Assembly (NCBI GenBank): GCA_937858895.1 | Contig: CALLZN010000135.1 | Location: forward strand, 1-34,075 | DNA: 34,075 bases | Direction of reading: 5' to 3' | From: an uncultured bacterium | GTDB lineage: Bacteria; Planctomycetota; UBA1135; GCA-002748355 | Shown here: positions 7,119 to 15,198 of the stretch, in pieces | Position numbering within the stretch: the first letter of the stretch is position 1 | How the letters are laid out: each line of letters starts with the position of its first letter | Notes under the pieces: generated by a model | What the model was told of the DNA's origin: nothing | Seen by the model: only the letters and a program-made list of their open reading frames with translations | Database searches by the model: none | Position numbers and translations under genes: made by a program

Positions 7119-9521
7119 TCAGCGCCGCAGCGGGTTCGTGAAGCGTCCCTTGTTGATGAGACGGCTCTCGACTTCGCCGCCGTCGTTGTCGAGGCCGATC
7201 CAGAGCTCGCCGTTCTTCGTGATGGCGAGGCCCTCGACCTTCTCGAAGGGGAAGAAGTCGCGCAGGATGTTGCCCGCACGCACCTTCTTGACCGTGTCGG
7301 TCGCGTCGGGCTTGCCATCGGCGTCGGCTTGCAAGCCATCGAGGGTGAAGGCGTAGAGCTTCTTCAGCTCCGAGCCGATGCCGATGCCCTTGTCGCGCTC
7401 GATGACGAGGTACTCGTTCGCGCCGATCGCGATGATCTCGGAGAGACCGGCCCAGTTGTCGCCGTCGTTCGAATCGAGCTCAAGGTAGAAGAAGTCCCAG
7501 TCACCGCCGCAGCGCAGACCGTTGCAGTTGGCCTGACGACCGGCGGACGTCGCGATCTGACGGAGGTCGTAGCGCGCGATGCGGGCATAGCGCGGACCGG
7601 TCGGGAACTCGTTCGCGAAGTCGCGCTGCACGGCTGCGACGAGGTAGCGACCGTCGCCGCTCATCGCAACACCTTCGAAGCCATTCGAGCGGATCTTCTG
7701 GCCCAGGGCGGCTCCCTGTGCCTTTCCAGGCAAGGTCGCGTCAGCAGCCGCATCGATCGAGTTCGGGAGCTGGATCTCGGTGAGTACCTCGCCCAGCAAG
7801 GTCGTCTGCACCAGCAGGTTCGGCAGCGTCCGCGTGTTGCCCTCGTTCGCGATCCAGAAGCCATCGAGCGCTGCCGGCGCGAGGATCGAGTCGTCGCGCA
7901 CGATGCCTTCGCCGTCGTAGCGCATCGGCACGCCGTTCTTCTTGACGTCGAAGAGCGGCCAGAGACGCGCATAGGGCGAGTTGATGTCGATCAGGTAGAT
8001 CTGCGTCGGCAGAGCGTCATCGGGCACGGCCCAGAGGTAGTTGCCGTAGCGACCGGCAGCGAGGCCGCTGAGCGCGGCCCAAGGGCCATCGACCGAGAAG
8101 ATGCGCGGGCTGTCCACCGGCGGCGCGACGACGCCGGGCCGACCACGGAAGATGGTCAGCGTGCCCGAGACTTCGTCCGCCGTGACGACGAGGTTGCGCT
8201 GCGGAATCGTGACGATGCCCTCGGGGCTGATGCCCGTCGCGAGGATCTGAACGAAGCGCGGAGCAGCCGGCTGCGTGACGTCGTAGACCAACATCGCCGA
8301 GCCACGCTCCGACATCATGAAGAGATAGTCGGTGAGGCCGAAGCGCGCCGCAGTCGTGCCTTCCATCTCGACACCCTTGTTGCCCGAACGACCATCGGGA
8401 TAGTGGCTCGTCGCCACGGCAAGAGCCTCGACAGCGCCAGCGTCGTCGTAGGCGAGACGCCCTTCGAGCGTCCATGCCGACCAACCGCGACCTCCCGTGA
8501 AGTTGAACTCGCCTTCGTCGGCCGAGTAGATGAGCGAACCGTCCGGGTGGAAGGTAATCGCATCGGGGAAGCGCAGGCCTGGCGTGACGTCCTTGTCGCC
8601 CGCGTCCTTGGGCAGGTCGTGCTTGACGCCGTCGATATCCGACGGGTACTTCTCGCTGAAGTCGATCACATCGTCCTCAGTGAGGTCGGCGGCACGATCC
8701 TTGACCTGGCCGGTCGTGAAGACGCGCGTGAGCGTCGGCTTCGTGGTGTCACTGATGTCGATGATCGCGATGCCGTTGTTCTCTTGCAGCGAGACGGCGG
8801 CGGTCGTGCCGTGGATCGCGACGTACTCGGGCTGGGGGTCGTCCGGGAAGACGCAGCCCGCCGCCGCGAGGACGGTGCTCGGCAGGCGCACGTCGGCGAC
8901 AGTCGACGCCGACGGGCGCGCGAGGTCGACGGTCACGACCTGGATCAAGCCGGCCGGACCCACCTCGTTCGGGCTGCCGGGTCGGTCTTCCTCGATGACG
9001 AGGCCTTGGGCGTCGACGACGACGGGCTCGTTCTCGATCGCGACGACGGCGATGAGCTTGCCGTTGCGCACGGTGACCTTGACGCTGTCCGGGTGCCAGC
9101 CGAGATCGACGGTCCCGATCACGTTCGGCAGCCCGAGGGCGCCGAGGTCGAGCACGTAGAGCTTGCCGGCCTGGAACTTGGGCGCGGGCTTGCCGACTTC
9201 GTACTTGTCGGTCCAAACGGTCACGAGCGCGTAGCCCGCTGCGACCGAGACGGATGTCGGCTCGCCATCGACAGCGACGGCGCCGAGGTAGTTCGGGCGG
9301 TTCGGATTCGCGATGTCGACGATGCCGACCTCGCGCTGGGCAGAGTTCGTGAAGATCAAGCGCCGACCGGCATCGTAGCTGTCGACGATCTCGGCGACGC
9401 CGTCGATGCCCACGGACGACACGTGGACGAAACCACCAGGCGTGGCCTGGGCCGAGGCCTGCTGCGCGGCAGCGAGCAGGGATAGAGAAGCGAAGGCAAG
9501 AATGGCAGATCTTGGCTGCAT
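7119..9521 (-). CDS. Secreted propeller / phytase-esterase-like protein
   Basis: An 800-aa exported protein. ATG is preceded by AGGA at good spacing; signal peptide 1-24 (ASA-Q). The N-terminal two thirds form a beta-propeller of the kind called choice-of-anchor I or LVIVD-like: GVAEIVDSYDAGRRLIFTNSA, VGIVDIANPNRPNYLG, NNGIAIIDISDTTKPTLTRVF, FPDAITFHPDGSLIYSADEGE. The C-terminal 320 or so residues fit the esterase-like domain of the phytase family: YDGEGIV, GFWIANEGN, NGFEGVAMSGDGRYLVAAVQ, SEIIAIGANEYLVIERDKG, EGLAITKNGELWIGLDNDGG. A role in extracellular phosphoester hydrolysis is inferred from that family; catalytic residues are not proven here. No C-terminal anchor is seen and it lacks the C-terminal module of its neighbours. 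Confidence 0.82.
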   Translation of the reverse strand: MQPRSAILAFASLSLLAAAQQASAQATPGGFVHVSSVGIDGVAEIVDSYDAGRRLIFTNSAQREVGIVDIANPNRPNYLGAVAVDGEPTSVSVAAGYALVTVWTDKYEVGKPAPKFQAGKLYVLDLGALGLPNVIGTVDLGWHPDSVKVTVRNGKLIAVVAIENEPVVVDAQGLVIEEDRPGSPNEVGPAGLIQVVTVDLARPSASTVADVRLPSTVLAAAGCVFPDDPQPEYVAIHGTTAAVSLQENNGIAIIDISDTTKPTLTRVFTTGQVKDRAADLTEDDVIDFSEKYPSDIDGVKHDLPKDAGDKDVTPGLRFPDAITFHPDGSLIYSADEGEFNFTGGRGWSAWTLEGRLAYDDAGAVEALAVATSHYPDGRSGNKGVEMEGTTAARFGLTDYLFMMSERGSAMLVYDVTQPAAPRFVQILATGISPEGIVTIPQRNLVVTADEVSGTLTIFRGRPGVVAPPVDSPRIFSVDGPWAALSGLAAGRYGNYLWAVPDDALPTQIYLIDINSPYARLWPLFDVKKNGVPMRYDGEGIVRDDSILAPAALDGFWIANEGNTRTLPNLLVQTTLLGEVLTEIQLPNSIDAAADATLPGKAQGAALGQKIRSNGFEGVAMSGDGRYLVAAVQRDFANEFPTGPRYARIARYDLRQIATSAGRQANCNGLRCGGDWDFFYLELDSNDGDNWAGLSEIIAIGANEYLVIERDKGIGIGSELKKLYAFTLDGLQADADGKPDATDTVKKVRAGNILRDFFPFEKVEGLAITKNGELWIGLDNDGGEVESRLINKGRFTNPLRR

Positions 9522-9709
9522 CGAAGTTCCTGTATCGAGAAGGCTGGGTCCGCTGTCACCACTCCGGCGACACCGAAGAAGGCGCGGACGCTAGGCCTGG
9601 TCGATGAAGGGGCAGCCAAGGACAAAAGAAGGGTCGGTCCACGAACGCTGGTCGCAGCGCTGACGCTCCTCGTGCTGTCTCCAACGATTCAGCACTGAAG
9701 GACAGAAGC

Positions 9710-11245
9710 ATGAAGACCACGACCACACGCCTGATCTCGCTCGTCGCCGCCACAGCTCTCGGCCCCCTGGCCGTCTCGCACGTAGCCCACGCTCAGACGA
9801 CCCAAGACAAGAAGCTCTTGCTCTTCTCGCTGGCAGAAGCTCCCGGGATGGCGATTCCCGGCATCGCGGGGCAACTCGGGCTCGACCCTGCATCGCTCGG
9901 CCACGTCGTCGACTTCGAGGGCTTCGGCCCGACGCTCATGCCGCTGCTTGCTTCGCTGCAGCAGCAGCGCTTCTACTACCAGACGCTCGAAGCGCGGGGC
10001 TCGACGCTCGGTCTCAGCAGCCGCTTCGAGGCGAGCCCGCGTGGTTCAGCCCGGCAAGTCGACGACGCAGCAACCTGTCGCGCTCGCGCCGAGAAGCACC
10101 TTGCGGATGTTGGCATCGCGCTCGCACCCGAGTGGAAGCAAGCACGCATCGAAGCGAAGGCCCGGCCCTTCTACCGACCGGACGTCGCTGGCGTCGCCTA
10201 CTACGAGTTCCGTGTCGCGCCCCAAGGCTTCATCGTCGTCGCGACGGGTGAGCACGATCACCCCATTCCGCACTGGAACCAGCTGGGCTCGTCGATTAGC
10301 GCCGACCTCGAGCAGGAGGCCACATCCCGCGGCGCGCGCATCGATCGCGTCATCAAGCTCGACACGCTTGCCTACGTCGGCATCGACGCCAAGAATCGCA
10401 TCGTCGCCCAAGTCGGCTCCTTGCCGCCCAAGCTCGTTCCCGACGTCACGACCGAGAGCGGCTACCGACACGACGCCTGGGCCTCCTTTGCAGAGCTCGA
10501 AGCGCAGTATGCGATCACCTATCGCCCGCTGCTCGAGAACCTGCGAGCGAGCGCCGAGCCCGAATGGCGCATCGAACGTCAGCCGACCTACGGCCCCGCA
10601 GGCTGGTCTTCCTACAGCTACTACTACGCCGGCCAGCACGCCGAGCAGACCCGCTACAACCAGTACGCCTATAGCGGCTGCGTGACCGGCTGCGGTGCGA
10701 CGGCGTGGATGATGTTCTTTGCTTGGATCGACCTCAAGGCCTCGCAGAACGATGCTCGCTGGCGTCGCAACAACGGCATCTACCGCGCCTACGGCTTGAC
10801 GGGCTCCGACCCCTACGTCGTCGCGCCGCGCTACATGGATTACCCGGTCATGTATTCGATCCAGGAGATCCGGCGCCAGATCGGCACCTTCTGCCTCTCT
10901 GGCAACGGCGCGACCTACCCCTGGAACATGCGCAACGCTCAGCAATACGTCACACCACGGACGCGCGCGACCGTGGTCACCGACTACAGCAGCGTCGGTA
11001 TCCGCTACGACAGCCTGCGCGACCAGGCCATCCGCGAGATCGTCACCAACCGCACGCCTGCAGTTATCGGCACGGGCTGGCTCAGTCACTACCCGCTCGC
11101 CTACGGCTACGCGGTGCGCTACCAGGACAGCTGGTGGGGCCGCAGCTACCAGCGCAAGTTTTATGTCAACCAGGGCTGGGGCGGCTCCGGCAACGGCTGG
11201 ATCGACGCCGACACTTGGTTCTGCGGACGCATGCTGCCTTACTGA
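9710..11245 (+). CDS. Secreted papain-like cysteine peptidase
   Basis: A 511-aa protein with signal peptide 1-28 (AHA-Q) and AAGGA upstream of the ATG. Residues 30-300 look like a pro-region with two small alpha/beta units (ARAEKHLADVGIAL; YYEFRVAPQGFIVVATG). The C-terminal 200 residues carry a papain-fold signature: SGCVTGCGATAWMMFFAWID with the likely nucleophile Cys328 (Cys324 may be structural), His460 in WLSHYPLAYGYAV, and Asn487 in FYVNQGWGG before NGWIDADTW. The order Cys-His-Asn and the VNxGWGG strand fit C10/C39-like or papain-clan enzymes. Substrates are unknown; an extracellular or cell-surface protease is likely. It diverges from the phytase-like gene across a 188-bp spacer that must hold both promoters, though I cannot point to -35/-10 boxes. 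Confidence 0.78.
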   Translation: MKTTTTRLISLVAATALGPLAVSHVAHAQTTQDKKLLLFSLAEAPGMAIPGIAGQLGLDPASLGHVVDFEGFGPTLMPLLASLQQQRFYYQTLEARGSTLGLSSRFEASPRGSARQVDDAATCRARAEKHLADVGIALAPEWKQARIEAKARPFYRPDVAGVAYYEFRVAPQGFIVVATGEHDHPIPHWNQLGSSISADLEQEATSRGARIDRVIKLDTLAYVGIDAKNRIVAQVGSLPPKLVPDVTTESGYRHDAWASFAELEAQYAITYRPLLENLRASAEPEWRIERQPTYGPAGWSSYSYYYAGQHAEQTRYNQYAYSGCVTGCGATAWMMFFAWIDLKASQNDARWRRNNGIYRAYGLTGSDPYVVAPRYMDYPVMYSIQEIRRQIGTFCLSGNGATYPWNMRNAQQYVTPRTRATVVTDYSSVGIRYDSLRDQAIREIVTNRTPAVIGTGWLSHYPLAYGYAVRYQDSWWGRSYQRKFYVNQGWGGSGNGWIDADTWFCGRMLPY

Positions 11246-11293
11246 GGTGCGCGCCGGGTCGGGCTCGCCCGGCACACGGGGCGGGCGCGAAGG

Positions 11294-11370
<77 letters not shown>

Positions 11371-11439
11371 CTCGGCCGCGCAGGATACTGCCCTGCCGCC
11401 CGAAGTCCTTGTGATGTGGGATAGAATTCCGCCTGCGAC

Positions 11440-11462
11440 GTCCCCAACGCCCGCTCGGGGAC
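11440..11462 (+). promoter_or_regulatory. Leader hairpin just before sigma gene RBS
   Basis: GTCCCC (11440-11445) and GGGGAC (11457-11462) are exact inverted repeats with an 11-nt loop. The hairpin ends one base before the Shine-Dalgarno AAGGAG (11464-11469) of the ECF sigma gene (ATG 11476). Its position would let it influence ribosome access or message stability; the function is inferred from position only. Confidence 0.35.
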
Positions 11463-11475
11463 CAAGGAGCGCCTC

Positions 11476-12090
11476 ATGGCTGCACGGCAGGATGACCCCT
11501 CGATCGACGACCACGATGCGAACGGCGCTTCCCGCGTCGCGGCGCACGATGTCTTCGAGATCCTCGTGCGCGAACACGAGCCGCGGCTGCGCGCCTTTGT
11601 CGCCTCGCTCGTGCGTGACAGCGCCACCATCGACGACTTGGTGCAGGAGGCCTTCCTCGTCGCCTGGCGCAACCTCGAGCGCTATGACCGCTCGCTGCCC
11701 TTCGGCCCCTGGGTCCGTGGCATTGGTCACAAGCTCTGCCTCGCCCACCATCGCCGCCACGCGCGGTCCAAGCTCGCCTTCGTGGGCGAAGATGTCGTCG
11801 AGCAGCTCGAGGCGCTTTTTGCGAAGCTCGAGGACAGCGGCGCCGACAACCTGCAGGACGAACTCGCGAGCTTGCGCATCTGCTTCGACAAGCTCCCGGC
11901 TCATCAGCAGCACGTGCTGCGCTTGCACTACGAAGAGCAGTTCGACTGCGCGCGCATCGGCTCGACGACGGGCCGCTCGCGCGAGGCCGTCAAGAAGCTG
12001 CTGCAACGCGGGCGCGCCTGGCTCGGTGACTGCATCGCGCAACGCCTCGAGGCCATGGGCCTCGCCGTGCCGCAAGGAGACGCAGGATGA
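11476..12090 (+). CDS. ECF-type RNA polymerase sigma factor (operon 1)
   Basis: A 204-aa sigma-70 family protein of the extracytoplasmic-function type. Region 2 spans about 26-100: FEILVREHEPRLRAFVASLVRD, then DDLVQEAFLVAWRNLERYD and FGPWVRGIGHKLCLAHHRRH. Region 4 spans about 135-190: LPAHQQHVLRLHYEEQFDCARIG, helix-turn-helix, REAVKKLLQRGRAWL. Such factors redirect RNA polymerase to a small stress or envelope regulon. AAGGAG precedes the ATG at 11476. The stop overlaps the next ATG by four bases (12087-12090), coupling it to a single-pass membrane protein, the usual arrangement for a sigma and its anchored regulator. Confidence 0.92.
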   Translation: MAARQDDPSIDDHDANGASRVAAHDVFEILVREHEPRLRAFVASLVRDSATIDDLVQEAFLVAWRNLERYDRSLPFGPWVRGIGHKLCLAHHRRHARSKLAFVGEDVVEQLEALFAKLEDSGADNLQDELASLRICFDKLPAHQQHVLRLHYEEQFDCARIGSTTGRSREAVKKLLQRGRAWLGDCIAQRLEAMGLAVPQGDAG

Positions 12091-13199
12091 ACCCGGCGAT
12101 CGAAGACCACGATGACAGCTTCGATGCGACTGCAGCGGCTCCGCAGCAGGCACGCGAGCTCTTCGCGCACGGCCTCTTGGTCGCCGCCGCCGAAGAAGCA
12201 CAGAGCGGCGCGCGGGGCCGCGACGAACGCGTCACGCGCATCATCGATCGCCTGAAGTCAGAACGCCCAGCACAGCGCCAAGCGACTCGCACACGCCCGA
12301 GGATCCTGCGGCGTTGGCTCGCAGCGGCGGCCCTCGTCATCGCGACGACCACCCTCGTCGTCTGGCAGAACCGAGCCGCGACCGAGGCCTGGGCCGACAA
12401 ACTCGTCGATCGTGCGCTCACCGACGCATCGACGCGCGAACACGTCTACGACGTCGTCGTGAGCTTCGACCACGGCGGTCGCCGCGTCGCGACGACATGG
12501 GAGGCAGCGCTCGGGGCAGGCCTGCGCTTCCACGTCCGCCTCCTCGATGGCGACGACCTGCTGCCACCCGGAATCGAGTTCGGCTCCGACGGCAAGACGC
12601 TCTGGGCGCGCAGCCGCGTTGGCGAAGCCTTCGAGCTGCCCTTCCACGACCCGGGCATGCTGCCCTGGGCCAACTTCGGGCCGGAGCTCGCGTACTACGA
12701 GCTCCGCCCCTTCCTCGAAGCGAACCACGGCAACCTCGACCTGCGCCTGCTCGGCTTCGAAGGCGAGGCACGCGGCCAGCGCGTCGTCGCGCTCGGCGGA
12801 CCCTACGAGCGCAGCATCCAACACGTGCGGCCCTCCTTCGACACCGAAAAGAAGCAGTGGAAGAGCGTCGTCAAGACCCTCGTGATCCGCGGCGAGATCC
12901 GCATCGAGGTCGACGAAGCCAGCGGTCAGCTCCGGCGCTTCCACAAGACTCACGAGGCAACGTCGGATTCCAAGCGGGATTCCAAGCGGGATTCCAAGCG
13001 GTCGAGCCACTTCTTGTGGAACGCTTCGATGGACCTCGTGCGCCGGGCGGCACAGGACGCATCGTCACGACCCTTCGACTTCGATCCGCCGCGGATCCGC
13101 ACGCATCCGTTGCTACGCGCGACGATGTTCTTGGACGCGCTCGGCCGCGGTGCGGCCGAGGCCCTGCGGCGCAAGCGCGCCCGCGACAGCGATCGCTGA
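12087..13199 (+). CDS. Single-pass membrane partner of ECF sigma
   Basis: A 370-aa protein translated by overlap with the sigma gene. Residues 1-76 are cytoplasmic, acidic then basic, with no HxxxCxxC zinc-finger. One transmembrane helix lies at about 77-93 (WLAAAALVIATTTLVVW). The outer domain (95-350) has strands such as VYDVVVSFDHGGRRVATTW, LRFHVRLLDGDD, FGSDGKTLWARS and IRGEIRIEVDEASGQLRRF. That series (substrate-like strands, dark/soluble test phrase, then a G-x-L-R-R-F strand) loosely recalls the LolA/RseB fold; this is a weak inference. Residues 294-305 are a threefold DSKR repeat encoded by an exact 12-bp tandem repeat. By position it is probably the sigma's membrane-bound regulator, although an anti-sigma activity is not shown by sequence. 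Confidence 0.7.
   Translation: MNPAIEDHDDSFDATAAAPQQARELFAHGLLVAAAEEAQSGARGRDERVTRIIDRLKSERPAQRQATRTRPRILRRWLAAAALVIATTTLVVWQNRAATEAWADKLVDRALTDASTREHVYDVVVSFDHGGRRVATTWEAALGAGLRFHVRLLDGDDLLPPGIEFGSDGKTLWARSRVGEAFELPFHDPGMLPWANFGPELAYYELRPFLEANHGNLDLRLLGFEGEARGQRVVALGGPYERSIQHVRPSFDTEKKQWKSVVKTLVIRGEIRIEVDEASGQLRRFHKTHEATSDSKRDSKRDSKRSSHFLWNASMDLVRRAAQDASSRPFDFDPPRIRTHPLLRATMFLDALGRGAAEALRRKRARDSDR
12965..13000 (+). repeat. 3 x 12-bp perfect in-frame tandem repeat
   Basis: Three identical copies of GGATTCCAAGCG in a row, encoding DSKR three times inside the outer domain of the sigma partner. The identity of the copies, including silent positions, suggests recent slippage or duplication. Confidence 0.97.
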
Positions 13200-13269
13200 A
13201 CCGGACTGCGTTCCTCGTGGCTGGGCGACGGCTATTCTCGTCCAAACGCTAAACCCACTGGTGGAACCC

Positions 13270-14895
13270 ATGCTTCGCATCCCTCCTCTCTCGTGCGGGC
13301 CTCTTTCGCGCGGGCTTCTTTCGTGCGGGCTTCTTTCGTGCGGGCTCGTTGGCGCCGCGATCGGCCAGACCCCGCAACTGCTCACGGACTTCGACGCGCA
13401 CTTCGGCTTCGACAACCAGCTCAGCCCGACCTACGGCTCGCTCGGCACCAAGACCTATCTGAGCCTGCCGATCACCGCAGCCCCGTCGTCGCGCACGACC
13501 CTCATCCAGACGGACGGCAGCTCTGCTGGAACCGTCGCTCTCTTCACCATGCCCCGCGGGTCATCGGTCGACCCGTTGCGCGGCATGGTCGCGCTCGGCT
13601 CTCGCCTCGTGTTCTTTGGCGGCACGCGCGCGCAGCGTGAACTCTGGGTGAGCGACGGCACGGCTCGGGGCACGCGCAGCATCGCTGGCCCTCAATTGGG
13701 CGTCGATGCCACGCACCTCTCCGAAGAGATCAACGGTTACGTCTATTTTGCGACGAGTCTCAACTCGAACCGCACCGAGTTCTGGCGACTGCGCCACGAC
13801 GCGACGGCAGCGGAATTCACATTCTCGCTGAGCACGGGCTCGATCTTGGGCGACGTTGCCGAGTTCCGGCGGCTGCCGGGCACGGCGCGCTTCGTGTTCA
13901 CGATGAGTTCGTCGGCCCATGGACGAGAACTCTGGGTCTCGGACGGCACGGCCACGGGCACGCACGTCCTCGACATCGAGCCGGGCGTCGACGGCAGCAA
14001 GCCGCAGCATCCGATCGAGTATCGCGGCGGCCTCTTGTTTTCGGCCGAAACCAAGCGCTACGGGCGCGAGCTCTATTGGACGGACGGCACTGCGGCTGGG
14101 ACGAGGCTCTTCATCGATGGGGCTGCCGCCGCGACATCCTTTGTCTCCGGGCCCTTCGCGGTCCTCGGCGATCGCGTTCTTCTGGCGAGCCCAGCTGGAA
14201 AGCTCTTCGTCACCGATGGCACGGCCCAGGGCACGATGGAAGTCGGAGCCAAGCTAGCGACCCCGCCCGTGTCGCCGACGCAGTTTCGCGCGCGTGGTGA
14301 TCGCGTCTACTTTGCGGCCGGCGCCTTTGGTCGAGAACTGTGGACAACTGACGGAAGCGACAGGGGAACGATGATGCTGCCGTCGAGCGGCGGCTGGCCC
14401 ACGGCGTGGTCCAATGGTGATCGCCCGGCCTTCCACGCTCACTTGGGTCGGCTCTTCTTCGACATGACAACGGCTGCGACCGAGGAGGACGCGTGGACGC
14501 TCTTGCCCGAAGGCGGAGCAGCGAGCCGTTTCGGCGCCGGCTGCGCTTCGAATACGGTCTTGCCCGACCTCGACGCGACGACGCCGCGCGTCGGTCGCGA
14601 GCTCGAATTCCGGACGTCGGCATTGCCGACTCCGAGCTTCGGCATTGTCGTTCTCGGCGCGGGCGACTTTCTGGGCACGCCGGTCGTGGCCTCTTGCCGG
14701 GCCTTCGTCGAGCTACGCGCGCCGCTCGTCGTCATCGATGCTTGGGCCGGGAACGCGAACGCGCACACGAGCAAGCTCATGGTGCCGCAGGACGTCGCGT
14801 TGATCGGCGCGAGCGCGGCAGCGCAGACCTGGAACTTGCGCGCCGCCGGCGACTTGGCACTGAGCAACGGCGTGCACCTCCTCGTCGGACGCTGA
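13270..14895 (+). CDS. Secreted ELWVSDGT-repeat protein with C-terminal module
   Basis: A 541-aa exported protein. An open frame extends upstream to 13150 inside the preceding gene, but ATG 13270 gives a signal peptide (cleavage near AIG-Q33) and is chosen. The body contains about five copies of a repeat with the core RELW-[VT]-SDGT-x-x-GT (residues roughly 120-370), a secreted beta-repeat known from many environmental bacteria, probably propeller-forming. The last 120 residues (RFGAGCASNTV, then FGIVVLGAGDFLG, VASCRAFVEL, ending LALSNGVHLLVG) are the C-terminal module seen on three other proteins here. The signal peptide core is itself a repeat of SCGLL (13291-13350). Function unknown; a surface or extracellular role is inferred. 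Confidence 0.75.
   Translation: MLRIPPLSCGPLSRGLLSCGLLSCGLVGAAIGQTPQLLTDFDAHFGFDNQLSPTYGSLGTKTYLSLPITAAPSSRTTLIQTDGSSAGTVALFTMPRGSSVDPLRGMVALGSRLVFFGGTRAQRELWVSDGTARGTRSIAGPQLGVDATHLSEEINGYVYFATSLNSNRTEFWRLRHDATAAEFTFSLSTGSILGDVAEFRRLPGTARFVFTMSSSAHGRELWVSDGTATGTHVLDIEPGVDGSKPQHPIEYRGGLLFSAETKRYGRELYWTDGTAAGTRLFIDGAAAATSFVSGPFAVLGDRVLLASPAGKLFVTDGTAQGTMEVGAKLATPPVSPTQFRARGDRVYFAAGAFGRELWTTDGSDRGTMMLPSSGGWPTAWSNGDRPAFHAHLGRLFFDMTTAATEEDAWTLLPEGGAASRFGAGCASNTVLPDLDATTPRVGRELEFRTSALPTPSFGIVVLGAGDFLGTPVVASCRAFVELRAPLVVIDAWAGNANAHTSKLMVPQDVALIGASAAAQTWNLRAAGDLALSNGVHLLVGR
13291..13350 (+). repeat. 4 x 15-bp tandem repeat inside a signal peptide
   Basis: Four 15-bp units related to TCGTGCGGGCTTCTT (13291-13305, -13320, -13335, -13350), differing by one to three bases. 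They encode SCGPL, SRGLL, SCGLL, SCGLV, which is the hydrophobic core of the signal peptide of the ELWVSDGT-repeat protein. Each LLSC resembles a lipobox. Confidence 0.95.
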
Positions 14896-15198
14896 TTGCG
14901 GCTCAGGTTGCGAGCGCGCGGCTTCCGAAAGAAGGAAGGGGTGGCGCTCCCGAGCGCCGCTCCGCGCTCCTTCGTAGAGTCAGCGCGCGACGTCCGAGCG
15001 CGGCGGCACTGGACCGCAGGGCCTGTGGATCACGAACTCGCGCCCCGGCGCGAGCCTGCATCTCGAGCCGCAGTTCCGAGCGGTGCAACCGTGCCATGGC
15101 GTGACGTGCTGGCTAGGATCCCCCGCCGCTTCACGCGGTCAGTTCAGCACAGCCGCAAGTCCAAGGCGTCCGAGTGACGTCCCCGCCAAGATCCTGAC
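14896..15198. other. 303-bp intergenic region, no gene recognised
   Basis: I see no convincing coding frame here; the open frames present lack a sensible start and family resemblance. Near its left end an inverted repeat GGCGCTC / GAGCGCC (14943-14958, almost no loop) could form a short hairpin after the secreted-protein gene. The right end must hold the promoter of the UDP-glucose dehydrogenase gene, but no -35/-10 pair stands out. Confidence 0.5.

Noticed and set aside
7047..9485. 812-codon open frame on the plus strand opposite the propeller/phytase-like gene
   Set aside because: It is the antisense shadow of a GC-rich gene; it has no signal peptide, no family motif and an Arg/Asp/Val-rich composition, while the minus strand carries clear domains and an SD.
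12965..13000. CRISPR-like repeat
   Set aside because: Units are 12 bp without spacers and lie in frame inside a gene; no CRISPR array is found anywhere in the window.
14896..15177. 93-codon open frame between the secreted protein and ugd
   Set aside because: Non-ATG start, no SD, Arg/Ala-rich translation, no similarity to a known small protein.
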